Shown here piece after piece: positions 37,770 through 46,273 of a stretch of DNA of 64,000 bases. Below the pieces are notes generated by a model, which saw nothing but the letters and a program-made list of their open reading frames with translations, did no database searches and was not told where the DNA came from. A program made the position numbers and the translations under genes. This DNA comes from Acidimicrobiaceae bacterium (lineage in GTDB: Bacteria > Actinomycetota > Acidimicrobiia > Acidimicrobiales > Ilumatobacteraceae): positions 29,498 through 93,497 of the forward strand of contig CANFGT010000009.1 of NCBI GenBank assembly GCA_947446815.1, written 5' to 3'. Every line of letters starts with the position of its first letter. Within the stretch, counting starts at the first letter, position 1.

Positions 37770-37799
37770 ACCCTTCTGAAAGAATAGAAGGGTTGTTTT
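37770..37799 (+). terminator. intrinsic terminator after the DEAD-box helicase
   Basis: ACCCTTCT and AGAAGGGT pair perfectly around an eight-base loop and are followed by TGTTTT. It lies 65 bases after the helicase stop and 13 bases before the recC start, so it separates the two transcripts or allows controlled read-through into recCBD. Confidence 0.82.
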
Positions 37800-37812
37800 C
37801 GGAAGAGGTCAG

Positions 37813-40800
37813 ATGACGCGCAGTGCTGATGTTGGGTTGAATATTTCGTTTGTCGAGTCTCTCGCCGACATCGTCACGCCCGTTGTTCAGTACCTGAATA
37901 CATCTGTTTCTGAACGCGACCTCTTTGATGTCGATCACATCATCGTTCCGAATGCTGGCGTACGTGCCTGGCTGTTGCAGCAGATCGCTTCTCACGTCGG
38001 AACCAGTTCTTTCGGCAATGACGGCATTGCAGCAAATGTTTCCATTAAGTACCTGGGTGAGCTCGATGCATTAATTGGGCGTCGCACCATGGGTGCCGAC
38101 CCTTGGGCTGTAGGCCCGTTGTCGATGACAGTGCTCAGTGTCATCAACAAACACACCGGATCTTTCACTGCGCACATTGATCGTCTGGGTGGTGGGCTCA
38201 AAGCCGCTCGTCTGATGTCGGACCGCTTCGACAAGTACCACGCACGTCGTCCATCGATGATTGTGGAGTGGGAAGCGGGTCGCCCCAATCTCGCGCCAGT
38301 GGTTGGTGACGTAGTGGGAAATGGTGAGCACACGATTGAGGCGACGCCACTTGATGCATCCGATGTGTGGCAATACGACCTCTGGCGGTTGGTGCGCGAA
38401 GAAGTCGATGCACAACCTTGGCCTGTGATGGTGGAAGAGATGCTCTCAAACCCAGCACTTCTGGCCGATGCAGATCTGCCGCCGAGAATCCTTGTAGTTG
38501 GATTGCAGTCACTCAGTGTTCGCCACGTTCGTGCATTGCAATTGTTGTCGCATCATGTTGCGGTCGACGTGGTGTTGATTCATCCTTCGCCGGCGCTTGC
38601 AACGCAGTGGGCAGTAGATGCATCGCGAGTTCCTGTCTCTGTTGGTGTGGCGCCATTGCCTATTCGCGTGAGTTCATTTGATGACAACGTCGACTCCATG
38701 GTGTCCATGTGGTTACGAGGTGCACATGACGCTCAAATGGTGCTGGCATCGCAAGGTGTTTCGCCGGCGGTGCAGAACCTTGCTGGCATCACTGACTCCA
38801 ACGACTTGTTGCATTCGCTGCAAAATTCAGTGCGTCTGGGTGTTGCTATTGACTCAAAATTTGAGTCGGGTGATCGTTCATTCCAGGTGCATCGTGCGCA
38901 CAACTTGGGCCGGCAAGTAGAGATCGCACGCGATGCAATCCTTCATGCATTTCACGACATTGAGAATCTTGAGCCTCATGAAGTTGTTGTCATCTGTGCA
39001 GATGTAGAAACTGCATCACCATTGCTAGAGGCTGCGTTTAGCCGCGAAGTGGGTGGCAAGCCATTGCCGTTCATCGTCGCTGACCGTGGTTTACGCCAAG
39101 TCGACGACGGTGCCTCGCTTCTCAACAACCTGCTCACGGTTGTCACCGGACGTTTCAGCATTACCGACATCATGACGGTGGCGACATCGCCGTTAGTGAT
39201 GCAGAAGTTTGGTGCCTCCGCTGACGATGTTGCGTCGTGGTATCGCCTTATTGACCGCACGCGTATTCGTTGGGGAGCATCGGCAGAACATCGCAATCGT
39301 TTAGGTGTGGATTCTGTTGTGTCGGCCCACACCTGGGTTGCCGGATTGCAACGCGCACTTGTGGGTGCACTCTTGCCGGATGCTGAACCAGATATCGATT
39401 TCGGTGGGGCAGTGCCATTGCCTGATCTCGATGCAGCAGATCTTGAGTCCGTGGGGCGCTTGTCTGCCATTGTTTCGGCAATGTCCTTGCTGGAAGTTCT
39501 GGCGAATACAACTGTTGAATTACCATTTATCGAGTGGGCTGACTCGGTTCAAGCGACTCTTGAATCATTGGCTGTGAGCAATAAGGGTGAACTCGACGAT
39601 GCTCTCGAAGCCATCGATACGTTGCGCGGTTACGTCACCGACGCGCGCGGAATTGACATTGAATCTCTGACTGTTACTTTCGAGCACTTTGTTGAGCAGT
39701 TGCAAGAGCAAATCTCCAGCGCCCCAGGCCGTCAACCATTGCGGACAGGCGCAATCACCGCAACGTCTGCAGTGCCCCTTCGTGGTGTTCCATTCAAGGT
39801 GGTGTGTTTGCTTGGGTTCGACGAAGGCACGATGCGTGATGGTGAAACCGAAGGTGATGACTTAGTGTCACGCCAGAGTTTCATGGGCGATATTGATTCG
39901 CGTATTGATCAACGCCGTTCCATTCTTGATGCCGTGTGCGCTGCATCGCATCGTGTGGTTATCACGTGTAATGGTCGAAGCATTAAGAACAACGCTGAGG
40001 TTCCTTTGATTACGCCACTTGCGGAATTGTTGGATTTGTGTGGACGTTGTGGTGTCCCCGAATACGACAACAACAAGGGCTTCTTGAAAGTGGAGTACCA
40101 GCATCCACGCCACTTCAGTTCTCCACGCAATTTTATTGAGGGCGAAATTGTTCCGGGAATGGTGTGGTCGCATGATGACGTTGCGCTGCGTTCAATTACT
40201 GAGACACATGGAAAAACTCAGGCTGCGATTGAAGCAGATGTAGCTGCTGCACGAATGGCCGAAGCTGGCGCAGAAGAGCCGTATCGCGTCATCACTCCGA
40301 GAGAACTCGATGCATTTATGAAGGACCCATTGTCGGCATTTGTTCGTAGTGGACTTGGTATCAGCACGTGGAACGATGCTGAAGATGATGAGCCTGCAAC
40401 AATTCCCTTGGAGTTGTCGCAAAAAGAGATTGGGTTCTTGCGAGGGAACCTTGCATCTGCTGTCCAATCGGGATTTGTTTCGCAGCACTGGATAACTGTG
40501 AACTCTGCAGTTGGCAATATTCCGCTGGGAGCGTACGGATCGGAACTTTCTGAAGAGTTAGTAGGTCGTGTTGACGAATTAAGTCAGGTTGCGTCCGATT
40601 GGGGAATCGACCTCGACGAGATGATTCCGTATGAAATTCGTCTTCCATATGTCGGTGGTGAGGTCGCAGGAAACCTCATGGTGTATCCGGCCGCAGAGAA
40701 TCACATTGCTTTGGTTGACCTCAGCAAGGTGAGTGTTGAGAAGGTCAAGGATCTCCAAGCAAAGATGGGTCTTCAACTTTTGTTGTTGCTTGCAATGGGG

Positions 40801-41289
40801 TATTCGGTTGACGGTGGGATTGTTGTTGTAGTGGATCGAAAAGGATCAGACGAAAAAGTTGTCTGGCACTACGTTCAACTTGATCCGAGTATGACCAAGG
40901 AGTCTGCTCAAATGCGAGTACATCAGATGGCTGGATTGTTCGAGGAAGCCGTCAAGCATCCGTTTCCAAAATTTGGCAATACGGCAAAACAGTTCTTCAA
41001 GGAAGAAATAAATAAGGCAATTTCTGCTTTTCAATCGTTCGTCTCTTTCAACCTTGAACTGGAAGACGGTAAGAATTTTAGCTATCTAGGTAAAGCGGAG
41101 AGTTTGGTATTTGGTCTTGAACCAAAGTTTGAACAATTCTTCGCTGCTGATTCAGAAAATGGGAAGTTCTACGAAAGATTTTTCTCAGAGACCATCAGAC
41201 AATCAGATGAGTTACGAAAAGAATTGAAGTTGGGGAACAAGAAAGATCCTGCGGGGAACAATCATCGAACGAGGTACGTGTACGCATGA
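37813..41289 (+). CDS. recC: exodeoxyribonuclease V subunit gamma (RecC)
   Basis: RecC of the RecBCD helicase-nuclease, which processes double-strand ends and recognises Chi-like sites. The 1158-residue protein opens with NISFVESLADIVTPVVQYL and HIIVPNAGVRAWLLQQIASH, has the helicase-like but inactive middle part (FAVSAVPLRGVPFKVVCLLGFDEGTMRDG-like region near residue 650) and a C-terminal nuclease-like domain without catalytic residues. The last ~350 bases are clearly lower in GC than the rest. GGAAGAGG precedes the ATG. Overlaps recB by four bases. Confidence 0.92.
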   Translation: MTRSADVGLNISFVESLADIVTPVVQYLNTSVSERDLFDVDHIIVPNAGVRAWLLQQIASHVGTSSFGNDGIAANVSIKYLGELDALIGRRTMGADPWAVGPLSMTVLSVINKHTGSFTAHIDRLGGGLKAARLMSDRFDKYHARRPSMIVEWEAGRPNLAPVVGDVVGNGEHTIEATPLDASDVWQYDLWRLVREEVDAQPWPVMVEEMLSNPALLADADLPPRILVVGLQSLSVRHVRALQLLSHHVAVDVVLIHPSPALATQWAVDASRVPVSVGVAPLPIRVSSFDDNVDSMVSMWLRGAHDAQMVLASQGVSPAVQNLAGITDSNDLLHSLQNSVRLGVAIDSKFESGDRSFQVHRAHNLGRQVEIARDAILHAFHDIENLEPHEVVVICADVETASPLLEAAFSREVGGKPLPFIVADRGLRQVDDGASLLNNLLTVVTGRFSITDIMTVATSPLVMQKFGASADDVASWYRLIDRTRIRWGASAEHRNRLGVDSVVSAHTWVAGLQRALVGALLPDAEPDIDFGGAVPLPDLDAADLESVGRLSAIVSAMSLLEVLANTTVELPFIEWADSVQATLESLAVSNKGELDDALEAIDTLRGYVTDARGIDIESLTVTFEHFVEQLQEQISSAPGRQPLRTGAITATSAVPLRGVPFKVVCLLGFDEGTMRDGETEGDDLVSRQSFMGDIDSRIDQRRSILDAVCAASHRVVITCNGRSIKNNAEVPLITPLAELLDLCGRCGVPEYDNNKGFLKVEYQHPRHFSSPRNFIEGEIVPGMVWSHDDVALRSITETHGKTQAAIEADVAAARMAEAGAEEPYRVITPRELDAFMKDPLSAFVRSGLGISTWNDAEDDEPATIPLELSQKEIGFLRGNLASAVQSGFVSQHWITVNSAVGNIPLGAYGSELSEELVGRVDELSQVASDWGIDLDEMIPYEIRLPYVGGEVAGNLMVYPAAENHIALVDLSKVSVEKVKDLQAKMGLQLLLLLAMGYSVDGGIVVVVDRKGSDEKVVWHYVQLDPSMTKESAQMRVHQMAGLFEEAVKHPFPKFGNTAKQFFKEEINKAISAFQSFVSFNLELEDGKNFSYLGKAESLVFGLEPKFEQFFAADSENGKFYERFFSETIRQSDELRKELKLGNKKDPAGNNHRTRYVYA

Positions 41290-44200
41290 GTGATGTACTG
41301 AACCTTGAGACTCAAGCGTTAGAGAACGGTCTCTTCATTGAGGCAAGTGCTGGCACGGGAAAGACCTATTCCGTCGCTGCGCTGGTTGTTCGAGAGTTGG
41401 CGTTAAACGATGATCTATCGATCTCCCAGATTCTGGTGACCACGTTTACTCGCAATGCCGCTGCCGAGCTGCGTGACCGTATCCGTCGTCGCCTTGTGAA
41501 GACCGCGGAATCGCTGAAGAAGAATTCCAACGACGACTCTGATGTCATCGTGGAGCATCTCTTAGACCCATCGGTTGCTGTGCGAACAGAACGAGCCAAC
41601 CGCCTCATGCGTGCAGTGGTCGAATTTGATACGGCAACGATTGCAACTATTCACTCAGTGTGTTCCAAAATCATTTCTCTCTCTGCCGAATCCACGAAGA
41701 TGGCCGGGGAAGAGGTGCAGGACCGCCTGATTGCAGAGGTTGTGAATGATGCACTTGTTGCTCAAGCTTTTACAACACCAACTCTTCCTGAAAAGAAGAT
41801 TGTTGAAGTGGTCAAGCAGCTGATTGGTGAGCCCTTAACCCGTACATGGTTCGATACATCTGCAGTGTCAGACGTTGCCTTCATGCAGCGAATTGATTCA
41901 GTCATCCAGGACTGCGTGAGAAAGATTGAGGAAGAGCTTCGTAAAGCGCCTACGTTCGACTATCTCATCCGCCGTGCATTCCAGGTCATTGGGTCCGACG
42001 AAGTTGAGGGTGTTCTCGCTGAATTTCGTCGTCGCTATAAGTATCTGATTGTTGACGAGGCGCAGGACACTGATTCTCAGCAGTGGCAGATCTTCCGTGG
42101 CATTTTCCCAATGGGGGAAGACATCTCTGGTTCTCTCATTGCGGTGGGGGACCCCAAGCAATCGATCTACAAATTCCGTGGTGCAGATATTGATGCTTAC
42201 CGCGCGGAGCGTGACCGTGGGACGACACGAACGCTGCGTACTAACTTCCGTTCTGACACAGAAGTCATTGATGGCCTCAACGTTTTGTTTGGCGAGACCG
42301 AATTCGGTGCTGGGATTCCGTATGTCGCTGTTGATGTTCCTGAAGAGAAGAAGAATGTCGTACTTTCGGGAATGTCCCCTGTCGAAATCCTAAATGTTCC
42401 AGATGCAAGTAAAAGTACAGCGGTAGCTTCATCAGCTGCCCGCCGCGTTTCTCAATATTTGAGCTCGCAAGCAACTATCGATGGTCACGTTGTACGTCCG
42501 AGCGACATTGTTGTTCTTGTACGCAGTGGGTGGCAAGGGCAATTGATTGAACGAGAACTTCGAGAATTAAATATTCCGGCTGTCAGCACTGGCACTGCCT
42601 CGGTCATGAACAGCGAAACAGCTGAGCACTGGCGAGTATTGTTGCGGGCTCTTGAACGTTTTGCTGATGCAGGACGAGTACGCCATGTCGTGGGCACACC
42701 ACTTTTCGGGGTCGCATTGTCGTCGCCCGCATTGTTGGATGATGTCTTCATCGGCTCGATTCAAGAAATATTGGCCGAATGGGCTGGCATCTTGCGCAAG
42801 CAAGGCGTGGCTGCTCTTACAGCTGCGCTTCTGTCAGACCCCAGCACGATTATGTCTCTTTCTGCGGGGCTCTCGGGCGAACGTCGCCTCACAGACTTCA
42901 GTCATATCGCAGACCTTTTGAACGCGGAGACGAATGGTGTGGGGTGCTCGGCCACGGATGTACTTGATGCATTTACCCGCCTCGTTGAAGTTGATGACTC
43001 TTCTGAAATTGTCAGTCGCCGAGTGGAGAGTGATTCATCAGCTGTTCAAATCATGACAATCCATGTTTCTAAGGGGCTGGAGTTCCCCATGGTGGTCGTT
43101 GCAGATTCGTGGAAGGAAGAAATTTCGGCCAAGCAGAAAAAGAAACTCCCCATCGTTCGGCTTCAGAAGGAAGATGGCCAATCGGTGCAAGGGCGAGTCG
43201 CAGATATTGGATTTGTAACGGATGAAATTTCGGGAATCAGCGTCCAACGTTTACAGGATGAAGCCTCCGAGGAATCAGCTCGATTGCTGTATGTGGCTGC
43301 GACTCGTGCAAAACATCACGTATGTATCGTGCGTCCAGTGGGCGGCAAGGCCACTGTGATTGATAATCGGATGAGCGCGACCGCACTTGCCGGTGAAGCT
43401 GACGCTGTGAAGATTCTCGGCGTTGATCAGCTCTCTGAGGCTTCTGCCTACGAGCTGATTTCTTCTGGAGTTGACAAGAAGCATCTCGGTGTTGCTACAT
43501 CGCCATCAGGTGTTACACAGACATATCGCCGCACTTCTTTCACGGGCATTACTGAATTGCAAAAGGGTGGCAGCATCGTTGGTGCTGCACGTGTTGATTC
43601 ACGTGCGGGTACAGAAGAAGGGGAACGACTCTTCATTCGAAGCGTCGGGTATGCCTCGAATAAGGCTCCTCTAGGTGTGGAAGAAATGCCACTTGCTCGT
43701 ATTCCCGGTGGCGCACACATCGGCAAGATTCTGCACACGGTGTATGAACACGTTGATCCAGCACATGAAAATCTCACTGACCACGTGGCAACCATTGTGG
43801 GTCGTCACGTATCGGGCAAGTTGTTTACGGAACACGGACAGAGCATTGTCGATGGAATTGTTCTTTCAATACGCACACCACTTGGTGGGGCAGTGGGGCA
43901 GCATTCTCTTGCCAGCCTGGGGCTCAAGAACCGCGTTGCAGAAATGTCCTTTGAAATGTCGTTGGCTCATCTGACTGCAGGTGTGAAGGCGAGCGATATT
44001 GGTCGACTTTTACTGTCATCAATATCGACCGATGATCTCTTGGCGCCATATGCCGAGACTTTGTGTGATCCATCGTTTGATATTTCTCTTGCGGGTCTTA
44101 TCAATGGCTCCATCGACGCACTTTTGCGCGTGGAGATCGAGGAAGGAGTCCCGCGCTTCTTCATTAGCGACTACAAGAGCAACAGGCTCGATCGCGATGG

Positions 44201-44501
44201 CGATGATTTAATGATTGATGCGTATTCGTCGGAGCGAATGCTGCATGAGATGGAACACCACCATTACCCGTTGCAAGCTCTGATCTACGGTGCGGCTGTC
44301 TATCGTTTCTTGCGTTGGCGAGCTCCACAGATTGATGCTGATGCCGCTATCGCTGGATTCGCCTACATGTTCATTCGTGGCATGGTGGGGGAGACAACCC
44401 CCATTGATGTTCAAGGAAACCGTGCGGGTGTCCTCACGTGGACAGCGCCTGATGGATTGTGGAGCAAACTTTCTGATCTCTTTGCAGGCGGTATGAAATG
44501 A
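41286..44501 (+). CDS. recB: exodeoxyribonuclease V subunit beta (RecB)
   Basis: 3'-5' SF1 helicase plus nuclease of RecBCD, 1071 residues. Helicase motifs: I (ASAGTGKT, residues ~19-26), II (VDEAQDTD), III (GDPKQSIYKFRGAD), V/VI (MTIHVSKGLEFP; LLYVAATRAK). The C-terminal nuclease domain is intact: GKILHTVYEHVD, SIDALLR and the catalytic DYKSN. ATGA overlaps link it to recC and recD. Confidence 0.95.
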   Translation: MSDVLNLETQALENGLFIEASAGTGKTYSVAALVVRELALNDDLSISQILVTTFTRNAAAELRDRIRRRLVKTAESLKKNSNDDSDVIVEHLLDPSVAVRTERANRLMRAVVEFDTATIATIHSVCSKIISLSAESTKMAGEEVQDRLIAEVVNDALVAQAFTTPTLPEKKIVEVVKQLIGEPLTRTWFDTSAVSDVAFMQRIDSVIQDCVRKIEEELRKAPTFDYLIRRAFQVIGSDEVEGVLAEFRRRYKYLIVDEAQDTDSQQWQIFRGIFPMGEDISGSLIAVGDPKQSIYKFRGADIDAYRAERDRGTTRTLRTNFRSDTEVIDGLNVLFGETEFGAGIPYVAVDVPEEKKNVVLSGMSPVEILNVPDASKSTAVASSAARRVSQYLSSQATIDGHVVRPSDIVVLVRSGWQGQLIERELRELNIPAVSTGTASVMNSETAEHWRVLLRALERFADAGRVRHVVGTPLFGVALSSPALLDDVFIGSIQEILAEWAGILRKQGVAALTAALLSDPSTIMSLSAGLSGERRLTDFSHIADLLNAETNGVGCSATDVLDAFTRLVEVDDSSEIVSRRVESDSSAVQIMTIHVSKGLEFPMVVVADSWKEEISAKQKKKLPIVRLQKEDGQSVQGRVADIGFVTDEISGISVQRLQDEASEESARLLYVAATRAKHHVCIVRPVGGKATVIDNRMSATALAGEADAVKILGVDQLSEASAYELISSGVDKKHLGVATSPSGVTQTYRRTSFTGITELQKGGSIVGAARVDSRAGTEEGERLFIRSVGYASNKAPLGVEEMPLARIPGGAHIGKILHTVYEHVDPAHENLTDHVATIVGRHVSGKLFTEHGQSIVDGIVLSIRTPLGGAVGQHSLASLGLKNRVAEMSFEMSLAHLTAGVKASDIGRLLLSSISTDDLLAPYAETLCDPSFDISLAGLINGSIDALLRVEIEEGVPRFFISDYKSNRLDRDGDDLMIDAYSSERMLHEMEHHHYPLQALIYGAAVYRFLRWRAPQIDADAAIAGFAYMFIRGMVGETTPIDVQGNRAGVLTWTAPDGLWSKLSDLFAGGMK

Positions 44502-46147
44502 GTGAGACCTCTGTGAACCTTGATGCTGCAGTCGAACATCGAGTCGTTGACTTGGTTGATATTGAATCTGCGCGTCAGATTTTCCTTCTTGCCAATGAAG
44601 TGAAAGTTCGTGAGCGGAGTGGGATAGCGGTACTCATGGCTGCACTTGCTCTACATGCATTCCGCGATGGGCACGCATGTCTTGATATTGCGAATATCGA
44701 TTTATGGTGCGGTGAGCACGGTGTTGAATTGGGTTGGCCGACTGACTCGTCTATTTGGCGCAAGACTTTGGTTGAGAACCCTGATGTCTTTGGATCCCCG
44801 AAGGATGTTGGTAATCGTCCTCGCCCTCCTTTCGTCGTAGAGGATGATCGTCTCTACATTGCGCGGGTCTTTCAAGAAGAAGTCGATATTGCACAACGTC
44901 TTTTGCAGGCAAATGGTTCGACAGTGACAGTGGTGCTTGGTGGTCCTGGCACGGGAAAAACGCGATGGGTAGCCGAACAGTTGGGTTCAATGGCATCGGG
45001 CACGGTCCCTTCTTTGGCGTTGTGCGCACCAACCGGCAAGGCGTCTCGCCATTTGAAGTCAGTACTCGACAAGCGCCTTCGAGAAAGTGGCGCAAGTGAC
45101 GATGTGTTAGAGGCGCTTCATCACGCGCCATCAACGACTGCGCACAAATTATTGGGATATCACCCAGCTCGAACACCAAAGTTCCGATTTGGTCGTCACG
45201 AGCCATTGCCGTACAAGTTGGTCATTGTCGATGAAGCATCAATGATGTCTCTCTCAATGATGAACCGCCTGTTGTTGTCACTACGTCCTGATGCTGAACT
45301 GTGGCTTGTTGGTGACCCTGATCAGCTCGCAAGCGTGGAAGCAGGTTCGGTTCTTGCCGATATTGCACGTGGAGCAAAACAGGGTGATTCAGTTCTCAAC
45401 AGCCGGTACAGAGAACTCACCGAGCAACATCGATTTGATTCTGAATCGCCGATTGCCAAATTGGCGGCTGCGGTTCGTGATGGAGATCTTGTTGGTGCGC
45501 GAAGCATCTTGAACACTCCACATCCAGATTTCTTGTGGATTGATCCATCTGCTGAACCAGAGAAGCTTGCGCAAATGCAAAATGAAGTGTTGATTCATGC
45601 TCAAAGTGTTCTTGCATCTGCAGAAATTGGGGATGTTGAGAGTGCCTTGAGGAAGAAATCGCAGTTGCAAGTGCTTGCATCAACTCGCGATGGCCATCTT
45701 GGTGTGTATGACTGGAATCAAACAGTGGAAGCAGGCCTTGGCCCGTCAACATCACAGCGTTGGTATGCAGGGCGACCAATCCTCGTGACTCGCAACGACA
45801 CTTCAACGGGGCTTGCAAACGGCGACGTAGGCATTGTGTGTCGAATTGACGGTCAATTGCGTGCTTGTCTCGGTGACCCGAAAGACCCGACGAATATTGC
45901 GCTTGCACGTCTGCCTGAGACTGACACTGTGCATGCGCTCACAATTCACAAGAGTCAGGGATCTGAATATGAGCATGTTGTTGTTGTTCTGCCGCAATCA
46001 AGTTCGCGAATTGTGACGCGTGAGTTGTTGTACACCGGTATCACCCGACCACAAATGCGCCTCACGCTGATTGCAACGTTGGATTCAATTGAGACTGCAA
46101 TCAAGACTCCGATTCGTCGCGCAACCGGTCTCGCAGATCGCCTATAA
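44498..46147 (+). CDS. recD: exodeoxyribonuclease V subunit alpha (RecD)
   Basis: 5'-3' SF1B helicase of RecBCD, 549 residues. Walker A is GGPGTGKTRW; motif II is VDEASMMSL; motif III GDPDQLASVEAG; then ELTEQHRF and the terminal HALTIHKSQGSEYEHVVVVLP and LLYTGITRP. It completes a full recC-recB-recD operon. The 3' end of the gene is followed by a weak hairpin and the first copy of a 16-base repeat. Confidence 0.95.
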   Translation: MSETSVNLDAAVEHRVVDLVDIESARQIFLLANEVKVRERSGIAVLMAALALHAFRDGHACLDIANIDLWCGEHGVELGWPTDSSIWRKTLVENPDVFGSPKDVGNRPRPPFVVEDDRLYIARVFQEEVDIAQRLLQANGSTVTVVLGGPGTGKTRWVAEQLGSMASGTVPSLALCAPTGKASRHLKSVLDKRLRESGASDDVLEALHHAPSTTAHKLLGYHPARTPKFRFGRHEPLPYKLVIVDEASMMSLSMMNRLLLSLRPDAELWLVGDPDQLASVEAGSVLADIARGAKQGDSVLNSRYRELTEQHRFDSESPIAKLAAAVRDGDLVGARSILNTPHPDFLWIDPSAEPEKLAQMQNEVLIHAQSVLASAEIGDVESALRKKSQLQVLASTRDGHLGVYDWNQTVEAGLGPSTSQRWYAGRPILVTRNDTSTGLANGDVGIVCRIDGQLRACLGDPKDPTNIALARLPETDTVHALTIHKSQGSEYEHVVVVLPQSSSRIVTRELLYTGITRPQMRLTLIATLDSIETAIKTPIRRATGLADRL

Positions 46148-46156
46148 ATATTTGGC

Positions 46157-46172
46157 GCTTCAACCAACTAGG
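46157..46172 (+). repeat. left copy of a 16-base direct repeat
   Basis: GCTTCAACCAACTAGG, ten bases after the recD stop. An identical copy is at 48132-48147 inside the 3' end of leuD. The two copies flank the secreted-protein gene. Confidence 0.7.
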
Positions 46173-46193
46173 ACTGATCTTTCGTGCAGTCCT
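46170..46193 (+). terminator. weak hairpin after recD
   Basis: AGGACTG and CAGTCCT pair perfectly (seven base pairs) around a ten-base loop, followed by TTCTGGCTT. It is a plausible but weak terminator of the recCBD operon. Confidence 0.5.
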
Positions 46194-46234
46194 TCTGGCT
46201 TCAGGTCGGGCTTGTTACAGTTTCCAAATTGATT

Positions 46235-46273
46235 GGAGGATCATGAGAGACAATTGTCGTCTCTCATGACGAA
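46235..46273 (+). promoter_or_regulatory. ribosome site GGAGGA with an inserted hairpin before the start codon
   Basis: GGAGGA (46235-46240) is followed immediately by an 11-base-pair perfect hairpin TCATGAGAGAC / GTCTCTCATGA (46241-46269, loop AATTGTC), then CGAA and ATG 46274. In linear sequence the ribosome site is 33 bases from the start, too far; with the hairpin folded the gap is four bases to ATG 46274, or ten to ATG 46280. A competing eight-codon frame (MRDNCRLS) starts inside the hairpin at 46243. Confidence 0.6.

Noticed and set aside
46243..46269. Eight-codon frame MRDNCRLS as an attenuation leader
   Set aside because: No run of one amino acid's codons and no terminator between it and the gene; kept only as part of the hairpin finding.
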